64,000 bases of DNA from a virus: IMG/VR virus record IMGVR_UViG_3300005264_000008, positions 18,229-82,228 of that record; one strand, written 5' to 3'. Below, piece after piece: positions 7,615 through 15,935 of the stretch (position 1 is its first letter; every line of letters begins with the position of its first letter). Below the pieces are notes generated by a model. The model made no database searches. It was not told the DNA's origin and worked only from the letters and a program-made list of their open reading frames with translations. Position numbers and translations under genes: made by a program.

Positions 7615-10218
7615 ATGATTTCATATAGTGGAAGTTTAGTACAGCAAAATTTTGGTGAGAGTAATACACATGGTATTCTCAAATGGGATGTAAAAAACAA
7701 TACAAATAAATTCATACCAATTGAAAGTGATTATGGTTTTAGAACTGTTTATTATATTGATAATATACTAATAACAGTTTCAGATGATAAATTTATTGAA
7801 TTGTCATTTGATGATATGATTTCACAGTTTCCGAAAAACTTATCATTACGAATAAAAAATGATAATAGTGATAGATTAGTCATTGATGATTTTATTTCAA
7901 AGGTAGAATTACATTTTAATTTACAAAGTTTAATTATACTTGATATTGATAGTAAAGATAGTGAAATATCTAATTTAAAAGCTGAAAATGATATACTAGA
8001 TACACAATCTAATATAACACAAGTATCATATCAAAATGAGTTAATTAAAAATATGCATTCACAAATATTAGGATATGATTTAGAAGATGATATATTGCAA
8101 AAGATATTTAAGTTGAATGATAATTTAAATAAAACATTTCTACAACAACCAGATACAAATTACGGTAGTTTGATAAAACTAAAAGAAATGACATTCAATA
8201 ATATGTTTAGTTATGGAACAGGTAATTATATTAACTTCGATTCTATGAATGGTATAGTTGGATTGTTTGCTCCAAATAGACAGGGGAAAAGTAGTATTAT
8301 GCAGATACTATTATTTTTATTATATGATAAATCAAGTAAAACTAATAAAACACTAGATTATCTAAATATAAACACTCGGTTCTTTGATGCTAAATTAACA
8401 TTTGAAGTTGATAATGAGACATATATAATTGAAAAAAATGGTAAATTAGATTCTAAAGATAAGTTACATTTTACTGTTAATTTTTATAAATTAACTGATA
8501 AAAATGTACAAGTTAGTTTAAATGGTGAGCAAAGAAGAGAAACTGTTAAAAAAATTCGTGCAATAGTTGGTACATATGAGAATATTGTAATGACTAATAT
8601 AGTATTACAACAAGACGATTCGTTTAATTTTATACGCAAAACACAAACTGAAAGACGTGTATTATTAAATCATTTTATTGGTTTAGACATTTTCCAGCAA
8701 CTACATAAAAGTGTACAATCATTGGTAAAAGAAAGCAAAGTGAAATTTAATTTATTATTAAGTGAAAATATAATCACCACTATTAATAAATACGAACAAG
8801 AACTCAAAGAATATAAATCTCAATTAATTGCTCTTGATAAAGATGTGAAACAATATGATTTGGATATAAAATCATATGAAATATTAAAAACAGATATACA
8901 ATCTAAAATAAAAAATATTGATGTTAAAGATATAAATGTTACTGCTATTAAACAAAATATTCAACAATATGAAACATTTATATCCGACAAAACTTTAGAG
9001 TGTGAAGAAGTTAATATATTAATTAGCCAATTAAAAAGTGATATTGATGATAAAAATAAATCCATAATTGAATATGATGTCAATGAACTAACAAAGCAAT
9101 TTAATACATATAATGATAATGTAAATAATATAAGTAAATTACAAACTAAATTAAGAACACTATCATTGAGAAATGATACCATAACACAGTCACTCGGAAT
9201 CATTTCTAAATTTGAATATGATACTGATAATTGTGATGTATGTTTAGCTAACAACAAAATACAATCGGATGGATTATCACAATTTAATTCTGACTTTTCT
9301 GCCAATAAACAAACAATTATTCAATTGAACAATGATATTACTAAATTAGTAAATGAAAATGTTCAATTGGAAGAATCTGTGAAACGTCATAATAACTTAA
9401 CTATAATCAGTCAAGATATTAATGAATTGAATAGTAAAGTTGTGAAATTGGAGAACCATATTAAATTAACGACAAGTGAAATAAATACTAAAAATGAAAA
9501 ACTATTAACAGCTAATACACAAATAAATCAATATAATACATCTAAAAATATAATTGAACAAAACCAAATACATCAAACTAAACTGAATGATATTAATAGT
9601 GTATTATTTAACTTCAATAGTGAACGTAGAAATGTAGAACAACAGATAAATCAAATTGGTGTTAAAGCTGATGTCATAGAAGAAAAACTCAAAGATTTAT
9701 ATGTGAAGCGTGTTAATTTGGAAGTGTTAGAACAGGATTTGAAAATATTAGAATATTATAGTAAATTATACCATCATACAGGAATACCATTCCAATTATT
9801 GTCAAACGTAATATTGAAATTAAATACTGAAACTAATAAGATATTATCACAAATAACTAATTTTACATTGGATTTTGAGATGTCAGATACAAATATAAAT
9901 ATTTACATTTGTTATGGAAATAAACGATGGTTATTAGAATTAAATAGTGGTATGGAAAATTTTATTAGTAATATTGCTGTGAGAATGGCACTGAGTAAAA
10001 TTACAACCCTTCCTAAAACAGAGTTCATGTTTGTTGATGAAGGATGGGCATCACTTGATAAGGACAATATAACAAAAGTATCAAATTTATTTGATTATTT
10101 AAAACAAGTATATAAATATGTTATAATTGTTTCACATATTGATACAATGAAAGATGATATTGATATGCCAATTGACATAACAAAAGAAAATGAATTTAGT
10201 AAAATTATTGTCAAATAA
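7615..10218 (+). CDS. Mre11 capping domain fused to Rad50/SbcC ATPase (gp46-like)
   Basis: 867 residues. Residues 1 to about 190 complete the nuclease capping domain of the preceding ORF (SGSLVQQNFGES near the start). The Rad50-like part begins near residue 195: Walker A FAPNRQGKSS at 218-227, long coiled coils, zinc hook CDVC with C540 and C543, a second coiled coil, signature-like LNSGMENF, and Walker B MFVDEG at D808-E809. T4 gp46 is about 560 residues; the extra length is the nuclease cap plus longer coiled coil. Start taken at the first ATG after the in-frame TAG. It acts with the 6958 product at DNA ends. Confidence 0.85.
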   Translation: MISYSGSLVQQNFGESNTHGILKWDVKNNTNKFIPIESDYGFRTVYYIDNILITVSDDKFIELSFDDMISQFPKNLSLRIKNDNSDRLVIDDFISKVELHFNLQSLIILDIDSKDSEISNLKAENDILDTQSNITQVSYQNELIKNMHSQILGYDLEDDILQKIFKLNDNLNKTFLQQPDTNYGSLIKLKEMTFNNMFSYGTGNYINFDSMNGIVGLFAPNRQGKSSIMQILLFLLYDKSSKTNKTLDYLNINTRFFDAKLTFEVDNETYIIEKNGKLDSKDKLHFTVNFYKLTDKNVQVSLNGEQRRETVKKIRAIVGTYENIVMTNIVLQQDDSFNFIRKTQTERRVLLNHFIGLDIFQQLHKSVQSLVKESKVKFNLLLSENIITTINKYEQELKEYKSQLIALDKDVKQYDLDIKSYEILKTDIQSKIKNIDVKDINVTAIKQNIQQYETFISDKTLECEEVNILISQLKSDIDDKNKSIIEYDVNELTKQFNTYNDNVNNISKLQTKLRTLSLRNDTITQSLGIISKFEYDTDNCDVCLANNKIQSDGLSQFNSDFSANKQTIIQLNNDITKLVNENVQLEESVKRHNNLTIISQDINELNSKVVKLENHIKLTTSEINTKNEKLLTANTQINQYNTSKNIIEQNQIHQTKLNDINSVLFNFNSERRNVEQQINQIGVKADVIEEKLKDLYVKRVNLEVLEQDLKILEYYSKLYHHTGIPFQLLSNVILKLNTETNKILSQITNFTLDFEMSDTNINIYICYGNKRWLLELNSGMENFISNIAVRMALSKITTLPKTEFMFVDEGWASLDKDNITKVSNLFDYLKQVYKYVIIVSHIDTMKDDIDMPIDITKENEFSKIIVK

Positions 10219-10256
10219 AATTACTTAGTTTATAATAATAATAAAAAAAATAAAAA

Positions 10257-10481
10257 ATGAAACATTTTGAATACGTACATAATTTTTTACGAGAATTAAA
10301 CAAACTTGTTCCAAATGAAGGTGAAATTAGACATAATATTATATTATGTTAAGACACAGGTAAATTAATGATTTCTATATTTAATGATGGTAAGTGGAAT
10401 GGTGTTGATATGGATAAAATGTATGAAGATAAAGCAACATATCAAGAATTGGTAAATGGTATATGTGAATTATTGAAGTAA
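10257..10481 (+). pseudogene. Small gene interrupted by an in-frame TAA
   Basis: The frame runs from the ATG at 10257 (MKHFEYVHNFLRELNKLVPN) to TAA at 10350-10352 and continues in the same frame for 42 codons (DTGKLMISIFNDGKWNGVDM and onwards) to TAA at 10479-10481. The part after the stop has normal codon usage and reads as the C-terminal half of one small protein of about 74 residues. Function unknown. It opens the first block of small cassette-like genes. Confidence 0.45.
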
Positions 10482-10507
10482 TCATGTTTAAATAAAAATA
10501 TATTAAA

Positions 10508-10714
10508 ATGGGAAAAGTAAATAGTACAAAAAGGGAGAAAATATCAGAATTGAAAAGGTGGATAAATGACGAAGAAGTTTTTGAATGGTGGTCGGGCGGA
10601 AATGATACATTTGAATTATATGCTGAAAAATTGGTTAATAAAGGTATTGATATTGAATTTATAAAAATGATGTTCAGTGGACTTTATCGGGCTGTTTTAG
10701 GTGAATATGAATAA
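10508..10714 (+). CDS. Small hypothetical protein (68 residues)
   Basis: Starts MGKVNSTKREKISELKRWIN and contains several Trp residues (EEVFEWWSGGNDTF). Predicted helical and acidic toward the end. No known family. It sits between a broken gene and an 18-bp perfect hairpin, in the accessory block upstream of groEL. Confidence 0.5.
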   Translation: MGKVNSTKREKISELKRWINDEEVFEWWSGGNDTFELYAEKLVNKGIDIEFIKMMFSGLYRAVLGEYE

Positions 10715-10726
10715 ACATATTTTAAT

Positions 10727-10774
10727 TATAAGTAGCCAAATGTACATTAAATTGTATACATTTGGCTACTTATA
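10727..10774. terminator. Perfect 18-bp hairpin, possible terminator
   Basis: The arm TATAAGTAGCCAAATGTA at 10727-10744 is exactly complementary to 10757-10774, with a 12-base loop. There is no long T tract, so it is not a canonical intrinsic terminator. A second perfect 18-bp hairpin with the same TAGCCAAA...TTTGGCTA core lies at 62292-62339, also just after the end of a gene run. Confidence 0.55.
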
Positions 10775-10793
10775 AAAACTCAATTATTATCTA

Positions 10794-10801
10794 TACATTT
10801 G
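10794..10801 (+). promoter_or_regulatory. Bacteroidetes-type -7 promoter box
   Basis: TACATTTG followed by C matches the TAnnTTTG consensus of Bacteroidetes housekeeping promoters. It lies 33 bases upstream of the ATG at 10835. A good -33 element at the usual spacing is not obvious. Confidence 0.4.
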
Positions 10802-10834
10802 CAACAAATTATTAATCTTATTAAATTTAGAATT

Positions 10835-11169
10835 ATGGAAAGTATTGATGAAAAATCACAAAATTATGCTTATAAAAAGGTTAGAGAATCGTTTCCAACA
10901 TTGCGTGGAAATGCATTTCAATTAATTAAGTTAATCGTAAAATCAGCATATATACAAGGTGCTGAATTTACAAGTAGTGAGAATATTGGGAAATCTGCAA
11001 AAGAATATGCAAACAATAGAGTCTCAGAAAATTTACTAAATATCCAGAAGCTACGAAAAATTTATTATCTCTAATGATGCAACAGGCATTTATTCAAGCA
11101 TGTGATGATAATGGGAAAAATGTCAATGTCGAAAGAATTGACATAGCGTTTCAATTATGTAGTGTCTAA
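10835..11169 (+). pseudogene. Small cassette gene with frameshift
   Basis: The ATG at 10835 gives MESIDEKSQNYAYKKVRESF and the frame closes at 11074. From about 11033 another frame continues sensibly (KYPEATKNLLSLMMQQAFIQ and onwards) to TAA at 11167-11169, where the attC-like site begins. Adding one base near the A/T-run at about 11030 joins the two into one protein of about 110 residues. Function unknown. A TTG at 10799 could start the frame earlier but falls inside the promoter box, so the ATG is preferred. Confidence 0.45.
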
Positions 11170-11210
11170 ATTAACCATGACGAATACGTGTTTGACACTG
11201 TTATCTACTT
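11168..11210 (+). repeat. attC-like inverted repeat (short)
   Basis: TAAC ... CGAATACGTGTTTGACAC ... GTTA: outer TAAC/GTTA ends and an inner GTGT-TTG-ACAC hairpin directly after a cassette ORF. The phrase ACGAATACGTGTTTG recurs at 11520 and 49023, each time just after a cassette stop codon. Confidence 0.4.
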
Positions 11211-11253
11211 TATTTTTAACATTTAAATTATTAACAATATAAAAAGTAATAGT

Positions 11254-11511
11254 ATGGAATATAAAACCGTAGAAAATTGGACAAGTGGTAGTGGTAATAT
11301 ATTAGTCACAAAACAGGAAGTGAAATTAGAAGCTGGTGACCAATATATAGGAGAAGGGTTGTCTGGAAGAAATATATTTTCATGGTCTAAAAATCAAAAA
11401 AAAGAATATCCACAAAAAAAAGCTATTAAAGTAATTGCTCGTAGTTTTAATTTAGTTTGGTGTTTTTCTGGTAACAATAACATTTCAGATTTACCAGTAG
11501 TAGATATTTAG
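11254..11511 (+). CDS. Cassette protein, unknown (85 residues)
   Basis: Starts MEYKTVENWTSGSGNILVTK; predicted beta-rich, with a basic middle (SWSKNQKKEYPQKKAIKVIA). Ends in TAG directly at the left edge of an attC-like inverted repeat. A similar layout (short leader, one ORF, inverted repeat) is seen for its neighbours. No family recognised. Confidence 0.5.
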   Translation: MEYKTVENWTSGSGNILVTKQEVKLEAGDQYIGEGLSGRNIFSWSKNQKKEYPQKKAIKVIARSFNLVWCFSGNNNISDLPVVDI

Positions 11512-11590
11512 TTGCTGATAACGAATACGTGTTTGTGATGTTTTGGGAGTTTTTAGAACCAAATAACATCAAAAACGCTGTTATAGTTAC
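11511..11590 (+). repeat. attC-like imperfect inverted repeat
   Basis: Left arm TAACGAATACGTGTTTG followed by TGATGTT; right arm AACATCAAAAACGCTGTTA. The arms pair with a few unpaired bases on one side, leaving a loop of about 25 bases, which is the architecture of integron attC sites (paired core, extrahelical bases, variable loop). It separates two single-ORF units. Confidence 0.5.
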
Positions 11591-11647
11591 CTTATTGAAA
11601 CATTTCAGCATCGAATAAATGAAATATTAATCTTAAAATATTGAATT

Positions 11648-11845
11648 ATGAATGGAAGAAAGTTATATAGAGAATATACACAAAGTAAGGGCAAAGAAGC
11701 AAAAGAGTTTATCAAGATTGAAGAAGACTGGTATAATTTAGACATGTTAATAACAAAAGATAATAAGGGTCATGAAGAAAAAACAAGTATTAATTATAAG
11801 GATTTAGTTAATTGGATAATCCGAAATAGGCCTGATTACTCATAA
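11648..11845 (+). CDS. Cassette protein, unknown (65 residues)
   Basis: MNGRKLYREYTQSKGKEAKE... to RNRPDYS. Charged, probably alpha/beta, no recognised family. It is the last unit of the first cassette block; its stop runs into the boundary repeat at 11843 that also closes the other cassette blocks. Confidence 0.5.
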   Translation: MNGRKLYREYTQSKGKEAKEFIKIEEDWYNLDMLITKDNKGHEEKTSINYKDLVNWIIRNRPDYS

Positions 11846-11916
11846 CAAAACGCTTGATGTATCTTTCATATAATAATTAAATTATAAGATGTTAAAAATG
11901 TATGTAATATTTAATT
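11843..11916 (+). repeat. Cassette-block boundary repeat, copy A
   Basis: A 70-75 bp sequence starting TAACAAAACGCTTG and including ATTATAAGATGTTAAAAATG. A reverse-strand copy with two or three differences lies at 52984-53054, and a partial copy at 49826-49863. In each case it stands at the downstream edge of a cassette gene. Confidence 0.65.
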
Positions 11917-11935
11917 TTCATATTAGATTTATATA

Positions 11936-11968
11936 AAAATCCATGTTTAATAAACATGGATTTTTTAA
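11936..11968. terminator. Intrinsic terminator upstream of groEL
   Basis: AAAATCCATGTTTA / TAAACATGGATTTTTT: a 13-bp stem with a 2-base loop and a T run. It would insulate groEL from transcription of the cassette block. Confidence 0.8.
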
Positions 11969-12013
11969 TTTATTTAATTTATATAATAATAACAAAAAAA
12001 TAATAACAAAGAA
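11967..12013 (+). promoter_or_regulatory. Leader shared by groEL and groES
   Basis: AATTTATTTAATTTATATAA followed by TAATAACAAAAAA precedes the groEL start. An essentially identical 33-base string lies at 49858-49890 before groES. Contains the TTTATATAA element seen before several other phage genes; a shared promoter for both chaperonin genes is the simplest reading. Confidence 0.5.
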
Positions 12014-13714
12014 ATGAATACAAAAAAAATTGTATATGAAAGTGATGCATTATCACAAATGAAAAAAGGAATTGATAAGGTGTATGGAGCAGTTAGTTCA
12101 ACATTAGGACCGAATGGTCATAATGTACTAATTGAAACTGAAAATGGAAAAATAATTTCAACTAAAGATGGTGTAACAGTAGCAAAATCAATAAAGTTAG
12201 AAGATAGTGTTGAAAACATGGGTGCACAATTCATAATCAACAGTTCAATTCATACAAATAAAATTGCTGGTGATGGAACAACAACTGCAACTGTATTGAC
12301 ACATTCTATTATTACAGAAGGATTAAAACGACTTGACACTAATATCAATGTGTTTGATTTAAAACGTGGCTTAGAACAAACAAAAGACGTGATTATTGAT
12401 GAACTTGATAATATGAAGAAAGATATTGTTGATGAAAATGATTATGAAAATGTTGCAACTATATCTGCAAATGGTGATGATAAAATTGGAAGACTTATTT
12501 CAGAAGCATTTAAATCAGTTGGGACAGATGGTGTAATTACTGTTGAAAAAAGTAATACTGGATTAGATGAATTGGAAATTGTGGATGGATTGCAATTTAA
12601 TAGTGGGTATTTATCACCATTGTTTATTAATAATGAACAATCATTACAAGTTGAATTTGATAATCCTCGTTATATATTTTTCGATGGTAAATTACAAACA
12701 GTTACTCAAATATTAAAATTACTTGAATATTCAGCTACTCATAATATACCACTTGTCATTGTAGCAGATGATATTAGTAATGAAGCATTGTCAATATTGA
12801 TTGTTAATAAAGTTAGAGGTATTGCAAATGTATGTGCAGTTAAAGCACCTGGATATGGTGATTTACGAAAAGAAATGTTACAAGATATGGCAACATTGAC
12901 AAATGGTATTGTTGTAAGTGCTGACCGTGGCATGGAGATTGAAAATATTACTGATGATGTGTTTAATGATGATGGAGAACTAATTCAGACTATAAATAAT
13001 GTATTTGGGACTAGCCGTTCATTCACAAGTACTAACAAACAAAGTACTATAATTGATGGGAATGGTGAATTGGAGAAAATCGAGTTGAGAATAGACCAAT
13101 TACAATCACAAATAGAAAAATCAGTATCTGATTATGAAAAACAACGTTATAGAGAACGTTTAGGTAAAATGTCAGGTGGTGTAGCAATCATAAATGTAGG
13201 TGGTGAAAGTGATGTGGAAATTGAAGATAAAAAGTTTAGAATAGAAGATGCGTTAAATGCAACTAAATCAGCTATTGAAGACGGTGTGTTACCAGGTGGA
13301 GGAATTGCATTGATGAAAATCTGGGATAAACTTGAAAATGAAACAGAATATTCAAGTGATATTCTTGAAAATGTTATCTCACGAAATATTATGTTAAAAG
13401 CAATTAAACAACCATTTATGAAAATCATCGATAATGCTGGATTGAATGGTGATGTTATTTGGAGTGAACTACATACATCGAATGATTTATTAACAGCAAT
13501 TGAAAATAAAAATAATCCAATTGAATTAAACGATGGATTCAATGTTAAAACTAAAAAATATGTTAATATGATTACAGATGGTGTCATTGACCCAACCAAA
13601 GTTGTAAAAACAGCATTACAAAAAGCAACATCACTAGCATCAACATTTTTGATGACTAATGCAATAATTGTGGATATTCCTACTGAAACAAAACCCGAAG
13701 AAATGCAATATTAA
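12014..13714 (+). CDS. groEL: Chaperonin GroEL
   Basis: 566 residues, slightly longer than the usual 540-548. The N-terminal equatorial domain has LGPNGHNVLIE, DGVTVAKSI and the ATP site GDGTTTATVLT. The apical domain follows, and the C-terminal equatorial half has LPGGGIAL. The Gly-Gly-Met tail of bacterial GroEL is missing; the protein ends KPEEMQY. It would fold phage proteins, probably capsid or tail components, in the cytoplasm. Its partner GroES is encoded 36 kb away at 49900 with the same leader sequence. A cassette block lies directly upstream of each. Phage GroELs are known in a few large phages, so this is uncommon but not unprecedented. Confidence 0.95.
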   Translation: MNTKKIVYESDALSQMKKGIDKVYGAVSSTLGPNGHNVLIETENGKIISTKDGVTVAKSIKLEDSVENMGAQFIINSSIHTNKIAGDGTTTATVLTHSIITEGLKRLDTNINVFDLKRGLEQTKDVIIDELDNMKKDIVDENDYENVATISANGDDKIGRLISEAFKSVGTDGVITVEKSNTGLDELEIVDGLQFNSGYLSPLFINNEQSLQVEFDNPRYIFFDGKLQTVTQILKLLEYSATHNIPLVIVADDISNEALSILIVNKVRGIANVCAVKAPGYGDLRKEMLQDMATLTNGIVVSADRGMEIENITDDVFNDDGELIQTINNVFGTSRSFTSTNKQSTIIDGNGELEKIELRIDQLQSQIEKSVSDYEKQRYRERLGKMSGGVAIINVGGESDVEIEDKKFRIEDALNATKSAIEDGVLPGGGIALMKIWDKLENETEYSSDILENVISRNIMLKAIKQPFMKIIDNAGLNGDVIWSELHTSNDLLTAIENKNNPIELNDGFNVKTKKYVNMITDGVIDPTKVVKTALQKATSLASTFLMTNAIIVDIPTETKPEEMQY

Positions 13715-13731
13715 TAAAAATATAAAAAAAA

Positions 13732-13980
13732 ATGAATCAACAACAACAACAACAACAAATCGATTTAAGTCTTACTGGTGAAATTATATGTGAAAATTGC
13801 AGTAATACATTATTCAAACAAGTTTATTATCTAAGAACAGTACCCAAAACCATATCTAAAAGTGGTCGAGAAGAAGTATTTCCAATTGTAACATTTGCTT
13901 GTGAAGAATGTGGACACATCAATAAAAATTTTGAAGTTAATATTAAACCAAAAATTAAAGAAAACAAAATTATCAAATAA
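13732..13980 (+). CDS. Zinc-ribbon protein with poly-Gln N-terminus
   Basis: 82 residues. Starts with Met-Asn and seven Gln encoded by (CAA)n, a microsatellite. Two CxxC pairs, C20/C23 (CENC) and C57/C60 (CEEC), make a zinc ribbon. It lies between groEL and the RecB-type nuclease with small gaps (17 and 2 bases), suggesting one operon. Role unknown; a DNA- or RNA-polymerase-associated factor would be plausible. Confidence 0.65.
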   Translation: MNQQQQQQQIDLSLTGEIICENCSNTLFKQVYYLRTVPKTISKSGREEVFPIVTFACEECGHINKNFEVNIKPKIKENKIIK

Positions 13981-13982
13981 TA

Positions 13983-14744
13983 ATGCGTAAACAAGTATCA
14001 TATTCACAATACATGCAATATGTCAATTGTAAAAAACAATATGAACTAACATACATAGAAGGGCTGTCGATTAGGCAACCCTCTATTTATACTTTAATTG
14101 GAACATCTATTCATGAAACTATTCAACAGTATTATGACGAACAATTTCCAATTAAATACAATTACAGTGATATATTATTTTCATATATTGAAAAAAACAT
14201 TAAAATTCAATCTGATAAATTTCAAGAAACATTTGTCAATTCAACAGAGTTGAATGATTTTTTCGTACAAAGTCAAGTGGTATTACAAAAATTCGTTAGC
14301 AACCGAACTGAACTTATTAGCCCCGAACTGCAATATATTAAATCAGAATACGAATTAAAATGTGATTTATCATTTCTTGGTGCAGATGCTCGGTTTAGGT
14401 ATATTAATATAATTGGATTCATCGACATGTTATTCAAAACAATTGATGGTAAATACATAATATTTGATATAAAATCTAGTAATAAAGGATGGACTATTAT
14501 TGATAAGAAAAACAAATATAAATTATTCCAACTAATATTATATAAAAAATTACTATCACTAATATCAAATATTGATGAAAATGATATTGAAATTAAATAT
14601 TTGTTTTTAGAATATGGGACTGGTGAAGTTAATGTATTCACACCAAATTTGTCCAAAATAAATGAAAACGAATTATTCAATGAATTCAGAGATTTCATAT
14701 TTGATGTGTTTGATGAAAACGGTATGTATATACAAAGATTTTAA
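13983..14744 (+). CDS. RecB-type PD-(D/E)XK nuclease, C-terminus apparently frameshifted
   Basis: 253 residues in the open frame. PD-(D/E)XK features: an N-terminal SYSQYMQYVNCKKQYEL with an early Cys, GTSIHETIQQYY (conserved His), IGFIDMLF (Asp), and IIFDIKSSNKGW (D-x-K). After the TAA, another frame continues NNTDNSDNCFFCEYKGTPYC and ends at a TGA (14824-14826) that overlaps the next ATG by the usual 4 bases. CxxC...C plus the early Cys is the Fe-S cluster seen in Cas4/AddB-like nucleases. The shift sits at a TATATA run near 14727; loss of one TA unit would explain it. The true gene probably runs to 14826. Confidence 0.75.
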   Translation: MRKQVSYSQYMQYVNCKKQYELTYIEGLSIRQPSIYTLIGTSIHETIQQYYDEQFPIKYNYSDILFSYIEKNIKIQSDKFQETFVNSTELNDFFVQSQVVLQKFVSNRTELISPELQYIKSEYELKCDLSFLGADARFRYINIIGFIDMLFKTIDGKYIIFDIKSSNKGWTIIDKKNKYKLFQLILYKKLLSLISNIDENDIEIKYLFLEYGTGEVNVFTPNLSKINENELFNEFRDFIFDVFDENGMYIQRF

Positions 14745-14822
14745 TAATACTGATAATAGTGACAATTGTTTTTTCTGCGAATATAAAGGGACACCATACT
14801 GTAATAAATTTAAATTGACTAT

Positions 14823-15257
14823 ATGATTAAAGTGTTAATAACTGGATATCGAGAAACAAATAACCCAATATATATAAAGGATTTCATATTTAATATAAAA
14901 CAATCATATAAAGATGATAATATCACGATATTTGGTAGAGGTGAATATAATAATGATAATTATAAATCAAATATAGATTTTCTTATTCGTAAATATTGTA
15001 GGGAATTTGATGTTTCATTTTGCGAATATACACCTTATTATAAACAGAGAAACCCATTTACAATTAATATTTATGATATATATACACAAACAGTTAAAAA
15101 ACGATTTATACGGTTAATACATATGTTTGAACATGTTAATTATATTGTATATTTCATTGATAAAACACTATATCCGACTGTGGACGATATCAAGGATACA
15201 TCATTTTTTAATGAATTGAAAAAACATAAAACGCAATTTAAAATTAAAATAATATAA
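14823..15257 (+). CDS. SLOG/DUF2493-like Rossmann protein (tentative)
   Basis: 144 residues. The start MIKVLITGYRET and the later TIFGRGEYNNDN, LIRKYCREFDV and the RNPF segment follow the layout of DUF2493/SLOG proteins (hhITGxR, then a GxG-containing strand, then a helix and a nucleotide-facing loop). SLOG domains bind nucleotides or nucleotide signals. The match is by pattern only. It overlaps the frameshifted end of the nuclease by 4 bases. Confidence 0.4.
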   Translation: MIKVLITGYRETNNPIYIKDFIFNIKQSYKDDNITIFGRGEYNNDNYKSNIDFLIRKYCREFDVSFCEYTPYYKQRNPFTINIYDIYTQTVKKRFIRLIHMFEHVNYIVYFIDKTLYPTVDDIKDTSFFNELKKHKTQFKIKII

Positions 15258-15285
15258 TAGTTATAAAAAAAGTTGTAGTTTAAAT

Positions 15286-15448
15286 TAGCTATAACGGATA
15301 ACTTCTTGATTTTCATTTACAAATACTAACAATTTAATAAATTAAAAAACATCATCCAAATTCAATTAAATATTGGTAAATGAGTCTTGTCTTCTTATTA
15401 AATAGCAGAAAAAAATAAATGACTTCAAACGCAATGTTAGCAACTTTA
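15286..15448 (+). repeat. attC-like inverted repeat (long)
   Basis: Left end GCTATAACGG...TTGATTTTCATTTA, right end TAAATGACTTCAAACGCAAT then GTTAGCAACTTTATTT. The arms pair over about 14 bases with an outer TAAC/GTTA. The tail GTTAGCAACTTTATTT resembles those at 16591 (GTTAGGAGCTTTATTT) and 50289 (GTTATACACTTTATTT). The 163-bp size is at the upper end for attC sites. Confidence 0.45.
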
Positions 15449-15476
15449 TTTATTAATAACTTTAAAATTAAAAAAA

Positions 15477-15782
15477 ATGGATATTCAAATTTTTATCGAT
15501 GAACAAGTCGAAATGTTAAACAATGATTTTGGTACAGACCAAATTCAATGGAATATATACAGACTATTTTTCAAAGAATATATGCCAGACTTACCCCTTA
15601 ATACAATAATTTCGAGATGTATGGAAGTTTATGCACAAATTATTAAAATCCATTCGGCTCAACCTTTATTTAAAGCTCTTGAAAAAGTTCAATTGCAAGT
15701 TGGTCAAATCGAACATAACTGGGATTATCAACAGAAAGAATATATGCCGTTTGTTATAAAAGCACTTACAGCTAACTTTTAA
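15477..15782 (+). CDS. Cassette protein, unknown (101 residues)
   Basis: MDIQIFIDEQVEMLNNDFGT... to FVIKALTANF. Predicted helical, acidic; no domain recognised. It occupies a single-ORF unit bounded by attC-like sites on both sides. Confidence 0.55.
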   Translation: MDIQIFIDEQVEMLNNDFGTDQIQWNIYRLFFKEYMPDLPLNTIISRCMEVYAQIIKIHSAQPLFKALEKVQLQVGQIEHNWDYQQKEYMPFVIKALTANF

Positions 15783-15784
15783 TT

Positions 15785-15921
15785 GTTGCTAACGGCTAAC
15801 TTAATTGAACTGTTGCGACTTAACGCACAACGTAAATTAAAAGTAGTAAGTCCAAAAATAACACAGATGTAAATTAACAGCATAATGTAAGCCTGTGAAA
15901 TTCAAGCAAATGTTATGTGCT
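15785..15921 (+). repeat. attC-like region
   Basis: Starts GTTGCTAACGGCTAACTT right after a cassette stop and ends GCAAATGTTATGTGC just before the next gene. TAAC/GTTA ends and a TTGAA/TTCAA pairing near the ends are present; inner pairing is weaker than at the other sites. Confidence 0.35.
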
Positions 15922-15935
15922 TAAATTTAAAAATT

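Noticed and set aside
6958-10218. Global recoding of TAG to glutamine, as in some Bacteroidetes phages
   Set aside because: Nearly all large genes are intact with the standard code, and several genes use TAG as a sensible terminal stop (11511, 25585, 27658 minus, 49014). A single in-frame TAG does not support recoding.
12014-13714. Host chromosome fragment (GroEL, methyltransferases, tRNAs) mis-assembled with phage
   Set aside because: GroEL lacks the bacterial C-terminal tail, codon and base use match the neighbouring phage genes, and GroES has the same leader; a phage origin is more consistent.
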